DNA of 64,000 nt from Rostratula benghalensis (lineage: Eukaryota; Chordata; Aves; Charadriiformes; Rostratulidae). The position numbers and the translations under genes are program-made. Every line of letters starts with the position of its first letter. The first letter of the stretch is position 1. The notes beneath the pieces are model-generated. The model had not been told where the DNA came from, searched no databases, and saw nothing but the letters and a program-made list of their open reading frames with translations. Where the stretch lies: NCBI GenBank assembly GCA_013399305.1, contig VXAI01000049.1, forward strand, positions 4,568,417 through 4,632,416, read 5' to 3'. Positions 22,721 to 35,992 of the stretch are shown in pieces.

Positions 22721-25700
22721 GTTTCCCATTGCCTCCATCTGCCTTTCTTTTTTCCTGTTTGCGCATATCCTTTGCTCTTACTGTCTTCTGTTACAGCCCT
22801 TAATGCACATCTAATGTAATTTTATAGAGCAATATTATCCCACGTACACAAACACGCGTCCTTTCTCTCCCCCTGGCCGGTGGCGCGGTGCTGCCCAGCC
22901 CACCCAAGGAACCCCAGACATCAGTGCTCTTGCTGCATTAATGGTTGAGCAGCATCATCCCAGCGCATCAATTACTTAGCTGGCTTCCATAAGGAAGGCG
23001 TTCCATAAATATGAAAGCATTTCTAGAAAGTCAAGTGTTTGGATGTTATAAAAAGCAGCGGTTGCTGAGTCATGCTCTTCCCAGCCCATGGGAAATGGCC
23101 GGTGATTATTTCATGCCATTTTGTGTTGGGCTGTGATAACTTCAGGGAAAACGTGGCCACCCAAACTGACAACTCATGCTGATCTGCTGCTCTGTGCTGG
23201 TGGTGCCATCTGTTAGCACATGTCACTATAGGTATGGAGATGTATTGTATAGCAGACTTAAGTCTATATTTCAAAATTGCTGGGAAGCAAGAGGCACACA
23301 AAGGAACTGTAATAAGTACAAAGTGTAATTAAATTTTGCTCTAAGAACTGCCATAGTCAGTTAAATCAGACTGGTTTAGATGTCATTATTTAGCCAATAG
23401 AGTAAATCTTATTTATAGAAGTCCAGGTCTGGCTCCACTTGTTTTCTGATAAGCAGTGGTGGGCTATTGACTTTAATGTGCGATGCTTATAACAGAAAGA
23501 TGCCTAAATAAACATGGACAAAAGGAGGGCAGAAGAGCACTGCTAAATTATCTCTGCAATTGTTGGTGCCCTCAGCTTGGTTGAGGGTCTAGGCTTGGGT
23601 ATCAATTCCTGTTTTCATTTTCTTCTTTTAATTGATCTCATGGAGCAAACATTATCCAAATAGTAAGGGGAAGGGATGGTCCCTTCAGGAACTGCTGATG
23701 CTGCAGCTCTGTGCTATTTCATCCAGGGGTCAGATATCAAACGCGGAGAAGTAAGGGGAGAATTATACCCACCTGGGGAACAAAGGGGAGGGTTTTTTAA
23801 TTTTTTTCCCCTAAATTTAGGAAGACGGGTTTTAAAAATGAAGGAACTGCTGAAGAAAACTTTAGAGACGGTATATGACAGAAAAAGGTAGAAATGGTAT
23901 CCCCAACAGTTTTCCCAGGAAGGAGTCTGCAAAATAACTGAGGGGTACTGGAAAACCAGCAGCTGCAAGTGATAATGCACCAAGGCTCAGGTGTTTTGCA
24001 TTGAGTTTTCCATTGGGTCTCTGCAGTGCTCAAGTTCAGTGTAAGGGAGAGAAACGGTTCTGGTATTTTCAAGCTGTGTTCAGAGCAGTGAACACTGGAA
24101 ATCTTCTGCAAAATTGCTGGCACATGATTTTTTTTACTCTGCTTTCCCACACTCTGAGTGCTCAGAAGGTTTGGATGACTGTCTGGATTTTTGTGGTTTC
24201 TTAATTAAGCTAAAACCTGACCTCTGAATGTTTTGGAGCTTGCCAAACACAAATTAGAATGAGTGAAGAGAAGAAGGGTTAAAGAGCCCGTGGAAGCTCA
24301 CTTCCCAGTTGTGTTTAGTTAATGCAGGGGGTCTGAGATCCTTGGTACTGGCAGCTACAACGTGCTCACAGGTAAATCTTGTTGGGAATGGTGTTGGGAT
24401 AGGGGTGAGGATTCTCATGGAAAGAGAGGGGAAGCTGCAGTGGTTGCCATCATCCTGGAGGTTGTTTCCTTTGCACATGGGAGTATGTGACCAGCGCCAC
24501 TTTGCAAATCTGCTGGAGTGCCATCCAAAAAACCCCACCTTGTTGCATAAGATTTTGATGAAAGGAATTAAAAAGCATTAATATTGTTTCTTTGATAAAT
24601 AAGAGACTAAAACCTTTAGAGCAAGAAATGTTGAGGAGCCACAGAAACATTTTGTGCTTGTGACAGTAGTCATTCGACAGCACTGGCCCCCACCGGAGAG
24701 CTTTTCGCACAGGGAGACCAAAGCTGGAGGGATCTTTAACTCCTTGCATATCAGCTTGATGTTCAGGGTATTTATATGTGAAGTGTGTGTGACAGGATAG
24801 AGAAATTCTTTCTCTTACCCTGAGGTAAACCTGCAATCATTGCTTGGCATCCCAAGGTGCTGGTTCCCACCACTCCTGTTGACTTGAACGGGAACTCCGG
24901 GAACGAAATGCTTGGGGATATGGGGTTGTGAATCCCTAAATCATCATCAGCTTCCCCGCTGGTGTGTGCAGTTTGACACTGAGCAGCACCTGCTGGTACC
25001 CCAGTAGGGTTGCTCTGGGTTTATGGAGATACGAATGAAACCGTGATCTGGTCACGAGGTGGTGGGAGGGTGACTCCGTTTTCTCCCCCTTGTCTGTCAC
25101 ACGTGGAGATAAAGGTGTGTGTGATGCCGGTAGACAGCCTGGAAATTGTACTTGTGGTGGTGGAAACGCTGTTGCTGTTTACGCTGAGAAAAATAGAACC
25201 GAGAGGCCCCAGAATGAAATATAATTTGTTAAAAACAGGGAATAACATTGATTAAAATGAAAGCCAGTGTTCCAGCACTTTACTGTAGAGAAGTATGTCC
25301 CCAGGTTCCTTGCACTTGCCCTGTGATTATACAATAGATTTTAAGTCTGTGATATCTACAAATCTACATCAAAATATATTCTATAGCTGTAGGAAACAGC
25401 TCTGAATTGTTAACCTTCTCTCCAGGTACTGGAGGTAACACACTGTGAGATTAGATGTATATTTTCTTCAAGATATACCACCCATCGAGGAGTCCATATT
25501 TACATCTTTTGTTGATATTTTTTATAGATTAAAAGAGTCTCTTTTCTGGTGATAATTCTGCTAAGTACTGTAATTTGCTGCCACTAATATTTGTCTGAGT
25601 CCTATTTTGCAAAATATATTTGAAACCACTTTATAAAGTCTCATAATTGCTTCTTTGTAGAGCTGGTATAATGAGTAGTTTCTTTATCCAGCCTTTATCC

Positions 25701-28700
25701 TGTTAACCTTAGAGGTGAGCGACTGCTTGCTGGAGTAGTTGGGGAATGTCTTAGCACTGTTGAGCCATTTAATTTCACTACTAATTTCATAGCGGTGACA
25801 CAGAATTGGCTATGAGCAAGCTCGCAGTTATTTCAAGGGTTTTCAGTTAGCATTGAATCAGGACCTGATTCACTAAAATGAAATTGAAATAAATGCACAT
25901 GTAGATGATTTTTTTTAATGCATAAATTGATCTGCATTTATGTGCCCAATCCACATTAAAACATTGACCTGCTGTTGAAGGATGGGAGCTCAGCATATAA
26001 AGCAGCTCTGGCATCGCAAATGAGACCTTGTACCGCTGCCTTGGTGGTTTGTTCTCCACTTCCCTCACCGTTGCTCTTGTCCCAACTACAGGGCAACTCC
26101 TTCGTTATCCAAATCTTAGACTTAGCTTCCTGGAAAGCACAGGTTCACGTTTTTCAGTTTCTCTTGGCCAGTTTTACAAAGTTAGCAGTTGGCATGCTGT
26201 GATGTTTAGCGTGTAGGATGGCTTCCAGGGCTGCTCTTTCTGCAAAGGAGAAATTCCCGTTACTCTTGTGTTTGCTTTAGCCAAGCAGAGCTAGCTTAGG
26301 CAAAATTTGTCTTTTCTCCAAGACTGCATGGGAAGCTATGTTGCCTCACAAACCAGGATTCGTTTTACCCCTGAGCTGGCTGCGTTTCAGATGGGAGGTT
26401 GTCCCTTTTTGTGACTGTAGCCTAAAGTGTGGGTGTGTGGGGAATTTTGCTATTTCCATCCTGTTGCTTTTGCTGTTACTGTAACAGTTGGATGAACTGA
26501 AAGAAGTGTGATTTAAGGGTCACCAAACATGAGAGAGAAAACTTTCAGTTTGACGTATGAGTATTTATGGCACGTGCTTCTGAAGTGCTACCACTGCCTA
26601 ATCTGGTTTAGTATGTATACCTTTACAAAGAGGGTAAGAATAAAGTTTGACACAACACTGGGGGTTACAGGTGCATCCAAATAGCTGAGAGTTAAATCAT
26701 TGATTAAAAGCACCTTGCCCAGAACTCTTCCCTGGGGGAAGAGGGCGGTGGCAAAGACTCGCCTGCACTCTGATGTGGGCAGTGGTTGATGCTTGACAAA
26801 GTGGTGACATTGGGGTGATGGAGCAGCTGGAGCCCGCCCTTCCCCAGTGTCCCAGCACCATGGGCCTCCGAGGACGCTGTTAAGCCCCACTGAGGCTGCC
26901 TTGGGGGTCTCTACTGCCTCATCCCACCATCTGCCCTTTCTGAGCTACAAAACCCTGGGGGCTGAGCATGGGTGTAATGCAATTACCTGGGGAGCCACCA
27001 GAGTAAGCGTGCTTTTATGAGTGAGCTATGGCTGTGTGGCAGGGAAAGGGGACAAAAAATGCTGCATTATTTTTAGGTGACTGGTTTTATGCCTATGCAT
27101 TTTGCATAGGTATCTAACTACTGCTGCATTTACCTACAAGCCATGATTTAGCAGAGTGCTAACGCCAGCCTCTCCCTTCCCTTGTACAGGCATGTGCACT
27201 TAATACTTGAGACACTGCAGGCATTTCATCGTCTGGAGGTCAGCACTACTAAATACTAAGGGTGAATTTTGCACTGAAATACGGAGTTCTGATTGTGCAC
27301 TTCATTTTGATCTTTCAGTGGTTCTGTCATTAGTGACATTGTCATTTAATGTGGACATTCATTTAGACACGCGTCTGGACCTGCCTGGAAAGCACTTTCG
27401 ATGGCAGCACTCTCAATTCAGGTAGGCTTCCTCTTGTACACAGTAAGCAAAAGTTGATAGCATTTGAAATTTAATCAGGTTGGTATTGTGCAATTTATCT
27501 CTTATAAAAGTTTCAGTAGCTTTTTTGCACACTTTTCTCTACTGTTTAAAAGGAATTCTGAAAAGCCTGGAGTTGGAGGAACATCTCTGTCCGTGCATCG
27601 TTGCAGACTACACTTTTAATTCTTTTAATCTGAGCTTGACCTCCTTTGTGAAACATGTCCTCAAATATGGAGCTTGTTTCACCAGACTTCTATAAAATTC
27701 ATAACTAGAAGCCTCGTGTTTGGAGCCTTTTCTGTAAACTGTAAGAAGTAAGGAAGGATTAAAGATGGCTTACATGGATTTTACAATACTAGTAAAGGCT
27801 GGTTTTCCTTGAGACAATTCCTAACTTTGCTGTAGGGGTTTTTTTTTTTTTTTTCATTACTAGGACCAAATTTATGGCAGTATAAGGGATAGGTTCCTAA
27901 ACTTTAATCTGGTCTTTTTGTCCACATCTAAAACTTTAGTTACTGTCATCCTAATGATTAGGACCTCCACAATCCAGTGGTGCTGCACACTGCAGAGTGA
28001 GAATATTGCCCTGCCAGACCCCAAATATCAGCAGCACAAACCATTTTGTAAGGCTTCTTCCCCACCTTTTTCAGACAGTTTTTTTTAAACATCTGGTCTT
28101 GAAAATCAGAACCTGCACATGGTCTCCTTTTTGCCCCATCTGGAAATTTCCCCTCCCCTCTGACCAGTCTGTTTTCCAAAATACTCTTGGTCCTTCCAAA
28201 AAGATGGTTTTATTCTAAGTTTCAGATTTAAAATCTGGATGAGTGAGAGATCTCGGATGAGAGATGCATTAGCAGAACTGATTTCTCTTGTTACCAGTTC
28301 AAAAGGCTTCAGTATGCAGCACAAATGATTCATAAGTATCCATTGTTCAGAGTTCAGGATAAAGAGTTCAGAATCAAAGCTCTGCTTTAATGTGCGCTCA
28401 TGCATTTCTTTTTTCAGTAAGAGCATTCTCTTCATATATATAGCAAATGAAATTCAAACTTGTTTAAGCTGCAGTTCTGGTAAATTGCTCTGCCTCTGAA
28501 GTTAGCTTAGAATATCATGAGAGTTATAGAAACCGTTACAGATTTTGCTAGTATTGCAGAAACTTAGTGCTTAGTTATAATCAAGCAAGAGATGTTTAAT
28601 AAATAGAGCAGCAAAACAAGTCATCACCTCCTGTTTTTCCTGGGTTTGGACCTCACCTCAGCCCTGCTGTCAGATCCTGAGAGTACAGCCATGCAGGATT

Positions 28701-28979
28701 TTGGCTGTTGGTGTTTTTCTTACTGGCCTTTATCAAGGGGAGAGACAGCAAAGGCTTCTAATTTACAAGCAGATTTTTGCATGGGAATGCAGGGTGACGG
28801 CCCATGGGCAGTGATTAAGAGGTATTCCAACGTCTAGACGTTTGTCCAAATGTTTGTTGCCAAGCAAACAGTGCCCAACGTTGCTTCTTTCAGAGCTTTC
28901 TTTATCTTTCATTTTAATGTTTCACAGATCGGAGGCACTGTCACTGCCGCAGTAGTGTGCTTTCTCCTGGCGTCTTGTA
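22721..28979. other. Unannotated sequence
   Basis: No gene was recognised over this long stretch. The segment 22990-23330 (CCATAAATATG, GCTGAGTCATGC) has enhancer-like texture. Both strands are open at 25010-25255 without a domain. A 16-base poly(T) lies at 27839-27854. No CR1 copy was found between 22.7 and 29.5 kb. Confidence 0.45.
27839..27854. repeat. Poly(T) tract, 16 bases
   Basis: Uninterrupted T run after GTAGGGG, with no associated retroelement recognised. Confidence 0.9.
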
Positions 28980-29162
28980 TCATGGCTGAGCATACTGAAT
29001 GGGCTCTCTAAAACCTTTCTTATCAATGGAGTACAACAAACCCGGTGCAATCATCCTTTCAATTATCATCTTCATCTCAAGTGTCACCAGATAAGTGCTG
29101 GCATAGTATTCTTTGAACATTTCAGATATTGTTCCTTGCTTTTTGGCTATAAATGTATGCAT
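28980..29162 (-). other. Short protein-like open frame of unknown status
   Basis: A minus-strand frame of 60 codons with a more protein-like composition than the other open frames here. Charged residues are well spread, with blocks such as ISEMFKEYYASTYL and EMKMIIERMIAPG, and there are no Cys or Trp residues. An in-frame stop (TAA) lies just five codons before the first ATG. An AG acceptor-like site (TTTATAG) sits a few codons inside, with only a weak pyrimidine run. I recognise no family. It may be a last coding exon, an ancient pseudogene or exapted repeat piece, or chance. Confidence 0.12.
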
Positions 29163-29554
29163 ATGGGATGAAGATTAGGATATCTCATGTTTTACCCTTA
29201 TTATTCACAGATAAAAATACGCTTCATCTCCTAAAAGGTTCTTTCTCCCCAGTCTCTTTGGTTTCAGTTCTCGCTGGGGTGTGGGTGGTGATCAGAATAT
29301 TGGGCTAACTCTTGTGTGCTGCAATGCCCTGTAGGATAAGGGTTCAGTGTTGTGCAGCTTCTGCTATCGGCTTGGCATAGGGGTGTCCTGGCAGCAGGTT
29401 ACAGGACAGGACTCCCCAGATGGGACTTTGTACCTCCCCCAGATCAATCCAGAGTAGGTGGCTCTGCCTCTGCTTGCTTAGTTCTGGAGAGGCTTTCTGA
29501 GAGTTTAGTGCCGTCCAGGGGGATGAGGAAGGAGGCTTTTGTTTATCTCGGTAT
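29163..29554. other. Unannotated sequence upstream of a CR1 copy
   Basis: No gene was recognised. Part of this could be strongly decayed CR1 5' to the recognisable element, but I could not align it by eye. Confidence 0.4.
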
Positions 29555-29793
29555 TTATTCTGATAGAACAAGAGGGAATGGCTTCAAGCAACAGGGTAGG
29601 TTTAAGCTGAACATTAGGAAAGAATTTCTGCCCAGGGAGGGGATTGAGTCCCCGTCCCTGAATGTGTTCAAGAGTCATGTCGATGTGGTGTTGGGGGATA
29701 TGGTGTAGGGGAGAACTTTGTACAGTGGGGCTGATGGTTGGACTCGATGATCCAAAGGGTCTTTTCCAACCTGAATGATTCTATGATTGTATG
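29555..29793 (+). mobile_element. CR1 LINE 3' end with internal deletion (plus orientation)
   Basis: The copy starts at CTGATAGAACAAGAGGG, runs through GGTTTAAGCTGAACATTAGG and AAGAATTTCTGCCCAGGGAGG, and later GTTGGACTCGATGATCC, ending with the octamer tip ATGATTCTATGATTGTATGA. The family normally has about 40-50 bases between the AATTTCT and CCCAGGGAGG blocks (the 'TTCACTGAAAGGGT..TTGGAACAGGCT' part). Here the two blocks are fused, so an internal deletion is inferred. Frames through it (29352-29708) are not genes. Confidence 0.95.
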
Positions 29794-32700
29794 AATTTTA
29801 CATGGTGAATGAAATTCATTAAAGCACAGCGTTTTCTGAACTCTCTAAGTCCAGAAGGTACCTGTGAACACACTGGAGAAAACTTGTTCCCTCTATGCTC
29901 TGAGGATGATTAATTCTCTACCTCCTGTTCATTTTGAAGTATATAAGGTGTTTGTGTACACCTGTGTACTTTGTGCTATATAGGAGGTGTTTCAACTGTG
30001 AGCTGACGTTGGTATCTGACCGGGCACATTGCTGCATTTGGCTCTGCCACCAAAGAGGGGTGGAGGAGCCAAGAAGGATAGAATTGTAGTCCCTGATCTG
30101 CTGACTTGTTATTATTTGAGAGTGCAGTGTGTTAAGGGCTGCGTGGATGTTCATGGGCTCTGTGAGCATGGCATTTGTCTCCTCTTTGGAGCAGGGTCAG
30201 TAGTGAGTGTGTTCCAGCTGCAGGATCAGTAGAAAGTTCATGGTTTCTAGAAAGCCTTACAGGATGGGATGTTAAAAGGATAAGAAACCAGTCTAGGATC
30301 TGCATGTCTGTGAAGAAGACATCCATCTGGGAACCAGAAAATCTGGCGTTTTAGCACTTTTTCTGCATGGCCTTGGGCCAGGGCATTTACCTCCCTGAGC
30401 TTAAGAAGCTGTGTGAAGTTTATAGGATCTTTGTGACAAGAGCAGTTTATATTACTAAAGCTCATCATTCACACCCATGAGTCAAGCTTCCCAAAAGCAT
30501 GATGTTGGCCTATGAAGAGGGTTTTTTAATTGACTTCTTTTTGTTGTTGTTTTGTTCATTGCTTTTTGGTTTGGAGGCCATTAGATTAATTTGGCAATAT
30601 TCTTGAGGCTGTCCTTACTATTAGGAGAGCTCAAAACTTTTGAATTTAAGGAGTTAATTGTGATGTAATTATGAAGAGCTTTAGGAAAAACACCAAATAT
30701 AGCAATATGTGTGAATCCTGAGGATTGGCAAGTAGGAGATTAGTGTGGGAACCACAGAGGAATGTAGGCTTCGGTTCAAAGAGTTATTTTAAAGGAAAAA
30801 TATTGAAAATCAAGTGTGATTAAAAACAATGTTTCTAATGAAGGACAAACCTCATCCATTGTACTCCACTTGTGCCGCTTTATTAGTTGTTACGAAGTTA
30901 TAGGGGTGCAGTGATGGTGACAACAAACCCAGGCAAGTAACAGAACAGATACAACTTCAATCTCTTCATTAAAAAAATGTTTCACGGGTGCACACAGCCA
31001 CACAAAATGTATTTTCACGCTTACACATTTCAAGCATTTTTGAAAGTCACACAATTGTTTTGGTGATTTAAGTTCCAAATTGATGAAAATACAATGGGAA
31101 AGAGGGAAGAGCAACCTGGGAGGAGAGGAGCCAGGCTTTTCAAGGAAACATTAAAACATTGCATTGATTGCTGTGAAAATTCATGCCAATTCCACCTCGT
31201 TTCTTCATTAAGTGTTTTAAAACAGTGCTTTCTTGGGTTAGTTCCTGCAGGCCTGACTTCAGGGACAGTGGTTTGAGGGACATAGGCCACTTTGCACTAA
31301 GTTATGCTGCTTCGCTGAAGTGCAGTGGCTCTGGACAAATGTTGATGGAAAAGAGAATTTAAACCACTGAGTTACATCAGCCATTGAGTTCGAACTGCAA
31401 CAGGTGGGTGTTTGTTATTTTGCAAATAAGTGAACTGAAATACTGAGTTCTGGGTCACGATTTATGAGTTGTAAGAACTTCCTCTATGAGAAGGGTTTTG
31501 AATGAGCTCAGTTTCCATTTGGACATCCAAGAAAAATAACAAACTCTGACTTGCTAGTGACTACACCAAGTCCTGAGCAGGAACCAAAGCAAACTTCAAA
31601 ACCTCTTCCTGAGACAAAGTCTTGTTGATTTTTGTTTTCAAAATATGTTTTATTTTCATAAAGAAATAGGGTGCAGACGAAAAATATTAGATGAAATGTA
31701 ATTGTTACTCTTTTGCCAGATGTCTAAAGTTTTGCAGTAAACCAACAAACAGTAATTTTAAAAGTTACTTCATGCCTGTTAGATGTGTTTATCTGGTGTA
31801 TGGATAGGTCTTGGCATTTAAAAAACAACTTCAAACTGAAATGGGGGCTGACTATTGGTGTTGCGATCTTACCTGTCACTTTTTAAAGTAGATATGACAC
31901 CAAATACAGTGAAGAGAATGACTCATAATAAAAATAGATCTCGATTAATTGTCATTTCCCGAAAGGAATTTACATTTGAGCAAAACAGAGTAAGTGAAGT
32001 AAGGTGAGATATACCTTTTCCCCACTGGCTGCTGGGATGTGTCTGTTTCCCCCATTACTGTGTCTATTGTATTCAGGCATTTCCTCATCTCTTAAGCATC
32101 TCTCTGCATGGTGTTGAGCAAGTATTATCTCATAGCAGCGAAACTGAAGATCAAAAATACTATGTCACTTAACTAATGCCTGTGTGAATTCAGAGAACGT
32201 AGTCTTGCAGTCCCTACAGCAATCTTCCTTTTCCTTGCCACCTTTTTCCCCCCCTAAAACTGAGTACTGAATGCACAGCTGAACACTCCTATATTACCTT
32301 GCTTGGCCAAACCAATAAATCCCCCAGATAGCTAATGACAGCGTGTTGGTAACCAGAATTAAAATCTGACATGACAGTCATGCAGGAATATGACCACTTA
32401 ATGAAATGCAGGCACTGCTGCCTAAGATAGCTCTGAAACTGGAAACTTGGTTCTAGCTTCCACTCTGCTGTAGATTTTCTATTTTTTCACTTTAGTTTTT
32501 AGGGAAAACTGAAAACTGTATGTTGTTTGGCATTTCTAGTAAAAGGCTTGTTAAATGGCTGTTCCACATAGAGATTTTTAATGAGAATTCAGGTATTAAT
32601 ACTGCCAAATATTTGAGATTGTCCTCCTTGGGGAAAGTTCTCACCCAGACTCCTTGAAGGTGTGATTAGGGCCTTGCAGAAGTAGCCTCAGAGGAATTGG

Positions 32701-33039
32701 TCTCTTGCGCAGCGACAGAACAAGCTGAGAAACAGAGGGATTTATCCGGCATAAGGATTGTTTGCAGTTCAACCCTGCCATTAGCGTGTATTTGGTGTGG
32801 GACATGGTTTGTCCCCCTGTCTTGCTCCTCTGTGTCTTCTCTGCTCTTGGAGCCTCTTCCAGCTGGGAGCTTCTTCCCCTGCTAGTCGAGGAGGGTGGTG
32901 GTGGATGCTTATCCTTCTCTGAGCCCAGGGTGTGCTCTCCTGTCACTCGTCCCTCAGTGTGGCACACGTAGTGTTGACACAACAGGTTGATAAGTTTAAA
33001 GTTACCAAGCCAACAATCAGCATCTGAGTAGGAGCTTAA
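29794..33039. other. Unannotated sequence
   Basis: No gene was recognised. T/G-rich low-complexity TTGTTGTTGTTTTGTTC lies near 30540. Small overlapping open frames on both strands (30890-31290, 32641-32982) carry no domain. Confidence 0.5.
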
Positions 33040-33260
33040 GAAAAGCGTGTTTTCCTTGATTGTCTTTTACTCTTAAATAAATTTTATTTATTAGTGAAAC
33101 TGCCTCCTTTGTACGGCGCGTTGGAAGAATTGCTACTCCACCTCGCTGTACAATCATTATCACCATTAATGAGTGTGTTATTCTGTCACCAATATTAACC
33201 TAACAAAAGAAACAAATACCTGGCCCGTGCTGTGATGCAGGAGTCAGTAGTTTGAATTCT
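33040..33260. promoter_or_regulatory. Candidate conserved non-coding element with preserved CpGs
   Basis: An AT-rich block (AAATAAATTTTATTTATTAG, TCATTATCACCATTAATGAG) into which the CpG-dense word TACGGCGCGTTGG is set at about 33113-33125. Undecayed CpGs in AT-rich spacer, with no transposon or simple repeat, are typical of conserved regulatory elements. Conservation is untested. Confidence 0.28.
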
Positions 33261-34299
33261 CACTTCTGTGAACTGTGATAAGAAACCCAGCTGAGATGGC
33301 CAGGGCATGCTTGGGTGGCTGCTTTTAGAGACACTCAACCCATGCAGACGTAAAATACCCAAGCAGCTCTTCTTGCTGCTTGTGTGATAGTGCTTTTGTG
33401 AATGGTCCTTCTTTCCCGTCTTTTGGAATCAGCACCTCCCTGAGGATAAAACGCAGAGCAAATCAGTTAGGCACAGCAGAAGATGGGGCATTTTTACACT
33501 TTGCCTTTTTCATTTGGATTTGATGCCTTAGAAAAGCTGCTTAAAGGGTGTTACAACTGCTTTGATACGGACTCTTAATTATGAAAAGGTAACACCACTA
33601 AATAGTGTTAGGTGAAAAGAGCGCAGAGGGGACGGGCAACAGGAACCTTGACTACCAATATGTCAAAGGGATGAGTCCAGAAAGACACACTTAGTGTTAC
33701 AAATTTCTTGTGAAGCCCATGGCAAAGCTATTTTAGCGGCTTTCAAGAAAGGGATATATGTCAGTCTTATTGTAGTTCCTTGAGGGAATAGACTTTGCAC
33801 ACAGAGGGGAGGAGAGACTGAAGTGAGGCATCTGTCATTTTCTTCCCGTGTTTATGATCCCTTGAAATAAAGATGAAAATTAAAGGAATGTGTTTCTCTC
33901 CTATCGAGAGCTCTTATGTTCTTCTTTAACTGGCCTCACACAGAAGATTTTTGGCTGGGTTAGCTGGTTGTAATTTTTGTGGTGTGCAGCTCTTGTTGGC
34001 TTCCCTTGTACCAAACGCTCACGAGCTGTTCCTCTGCTGTGGGTGGTATGAAGCAAACAGCTGTGCGCGTGTTGCGCTGAATTTAATGCCCGTGGTGGTA
34101 AGAGCAGACTCGGTCGAGGAAGAGACTTCTTCTGCGATGTCATTAGCCTTGGGCTGACGTACCTTATTAGCCACTGGAGTGTTTTGGTTACTGTGGCTAT
34201 TGGTTCACCCCGCTATAACACCAGTGAGACCCAGGGACACCGAGTCGCAACAGTTACAAGGCGAGGTATGCAGTCACAACCTGCATCAACCTGATTTCA
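33261..34299. other. Unannotated sequence with a CpG-bearing part
   Basis: No gene was recognised. From 34010 to 34260 several CpGs remain (AACGCTCACGAGC, TGTGCGCGTGTTGCGC, CTCGGTCGAGG). A 68-codon plus frame and an 80-codon minus frame overlap here and neither has a domain. Confidence 0.45.
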
Positions 34300-34560
34300 G
34301 CACAGCAAACACAAAACAAAAAGCTGTATATGACTTCTTAGCCTTTGTGCACATCTGCATTATTATAAATGCTAATATAATTCCGCAATGATAAATAATT
34401 AAACAATTATGGTCATGAATCAATAAGTTTAGCACATTTTTTCATCAGCAAATTGTACTGTATAAACAAGAAATATAAATTACCAAGTCTAATTTTCACT
34501 GAAAATTGTAAGCATTTTATATCTAATAATTAAAAAAGTATTAGGATTCAATGTAAGATA
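34300..34560. promoter_or_regulatory. Candidate AT-rich conserved non-coding element
   Basis: A very AT-rich stretch without simple repeats, with words such as GATAAATAATTAAACAATTATGG, split here as GATAAATAATTAAAC and AATTATGG, plus TATAAATTACC. The texture is like that of developmental enhancers. No specific assignment is made. Confidence 0.2.
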
Positions 34561-35969
34561 CTTAGAACTTTAAAATTTTCTAGTTTTAACCAAACACCAT
34601 TAAATTGTCATGTTTTATGTTTCTGAATCTGATTAACATTTTGAGATCTGACTTTTGCAACCGTTCTCTTTGTTTTCCTCTGCTAGAACCCCCTTGTTCA
34701 ACCTCTGGTTTCTCCTAAATACAGTTTATCAGCTTGAATCCAGCTTCAGTTGACCTCATTATGTTGCCTTTAAGAAAATATAACATTAAAAGAAAAACAT
34801 TCAAGTACCTTTCGTCTAAGATTTTGAAAGGTCTAGCTATTTTTATCACATATGAAGCATTTTGCTGCAGAAGGTGCAATATGGAGGCAGGGAGAAGGGA
34901 AAGCTTTTACAACTATGTTTGCATCTAATTAGGGGTTGTAGGGTTGTCTGTAATCTTTCCTGCTCTCAGATCTTTGGCCTTTATAAAGAATCTATCACCC
35001 CAAATACTGGCATCTAGCTACATAATTTAAAAGTAATTTTGCCCTACACTAGAAGTAGGGGTAAAAAAATATGCATTTTCAGAGAAAAAAGCTGAATTTG
35101 GGTTTTTTTTATTTTTATTTTTTAAAGGTATGCATGCTTTCTATGATGAACATCCTGTGTAAACTAAGGATTAATACTAAGTTACTGCAGAAGACCTGTT
35201 CCTGACTGCTTGCTGTTGGTTTTCTTGGTGGTTGTGCTTAAACCCAGGGAAATACTTGATCTCCTCCTGCCTTGCCTCTTGTGCTGTTGATGAAAACCCC
35301 ATTTAGTCTTAGCCAAAGTGTGTTAGACCAGAACATTTGTAAAAACAGCAGTTTAAAGGTTGGGTTTAGTATCGCAGCACCAGATCTGAGGGGCATGTGT
35401 TGGCCCTAGGTGCCCATTTTGGTGATGGCAGGGACCTCTGGGACACTCTCCCTGTCAGCCAGGGCTCTGGGAGCCCTGACCTGCATGGTGAGCACCAAAC
35501 CAGAGAGGGCTCATCCTCCTGGTATTAACTTAAGGCAGATCTGGTGGGGCTGGTTTGTTGGAGGTGTTGGAGTTGTGCTGCACCACTGTGCTGGGAAAGC
35601 TTCTCTTCGTGGGAAAATTCAGCGAGCCAATAAACGGCTGTTTATCTGAGTCCCATGTGTTTGGTGGTGTGAATGAGTCACGGCAGTGATCCTTTGTGGT
35701 GGCCCCATCTGCAGTTCTACAACTGCTCGAACTAAGTGAACCTGCCAAGTGACAAACAGGACGTGAAGAAGGTGACTCTTTGGAGTCCTGAGAAATCAGG
35801 AAGGGACTTTGGTGTGGTGTGGAAAGTGGTGTGGCCTGGGAGAGGCAGCTTTGCCAGGCACGGTGTGGTGTCTCATGGTCTGAGATCATTTTGCCTGGCT
35901 TTGTAATGGAAGTTGGTAGTTTTAGTGTGAGGGGCTCCATCCACTGAAGTGTTAAAGTTTATTTGCAGG
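34561..35969. other. Unannotated sequence
   Basis: No gene was recognised. The minus frame at 35530-35940 (136 codons) has no domain and overlaps a plus-strand frame. Confidence 0.5.
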
Positions 35970-35992
35970 GTTTTTGTTTTGTTTTGTTTTGC
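35970..35992. repeat. (GTTTT)n simple repeat
   Basis: About four GTTTT units bounded by T-rich sequence. Confidence 0.85.

Noticed and set aside
22491..22766. Minus-strand 91-codon frame as a host gene
   Set aside because: It is the C-terminal part of CR1 ORF2 ([24 protein letters not shown]) in a 5'-truncated element.
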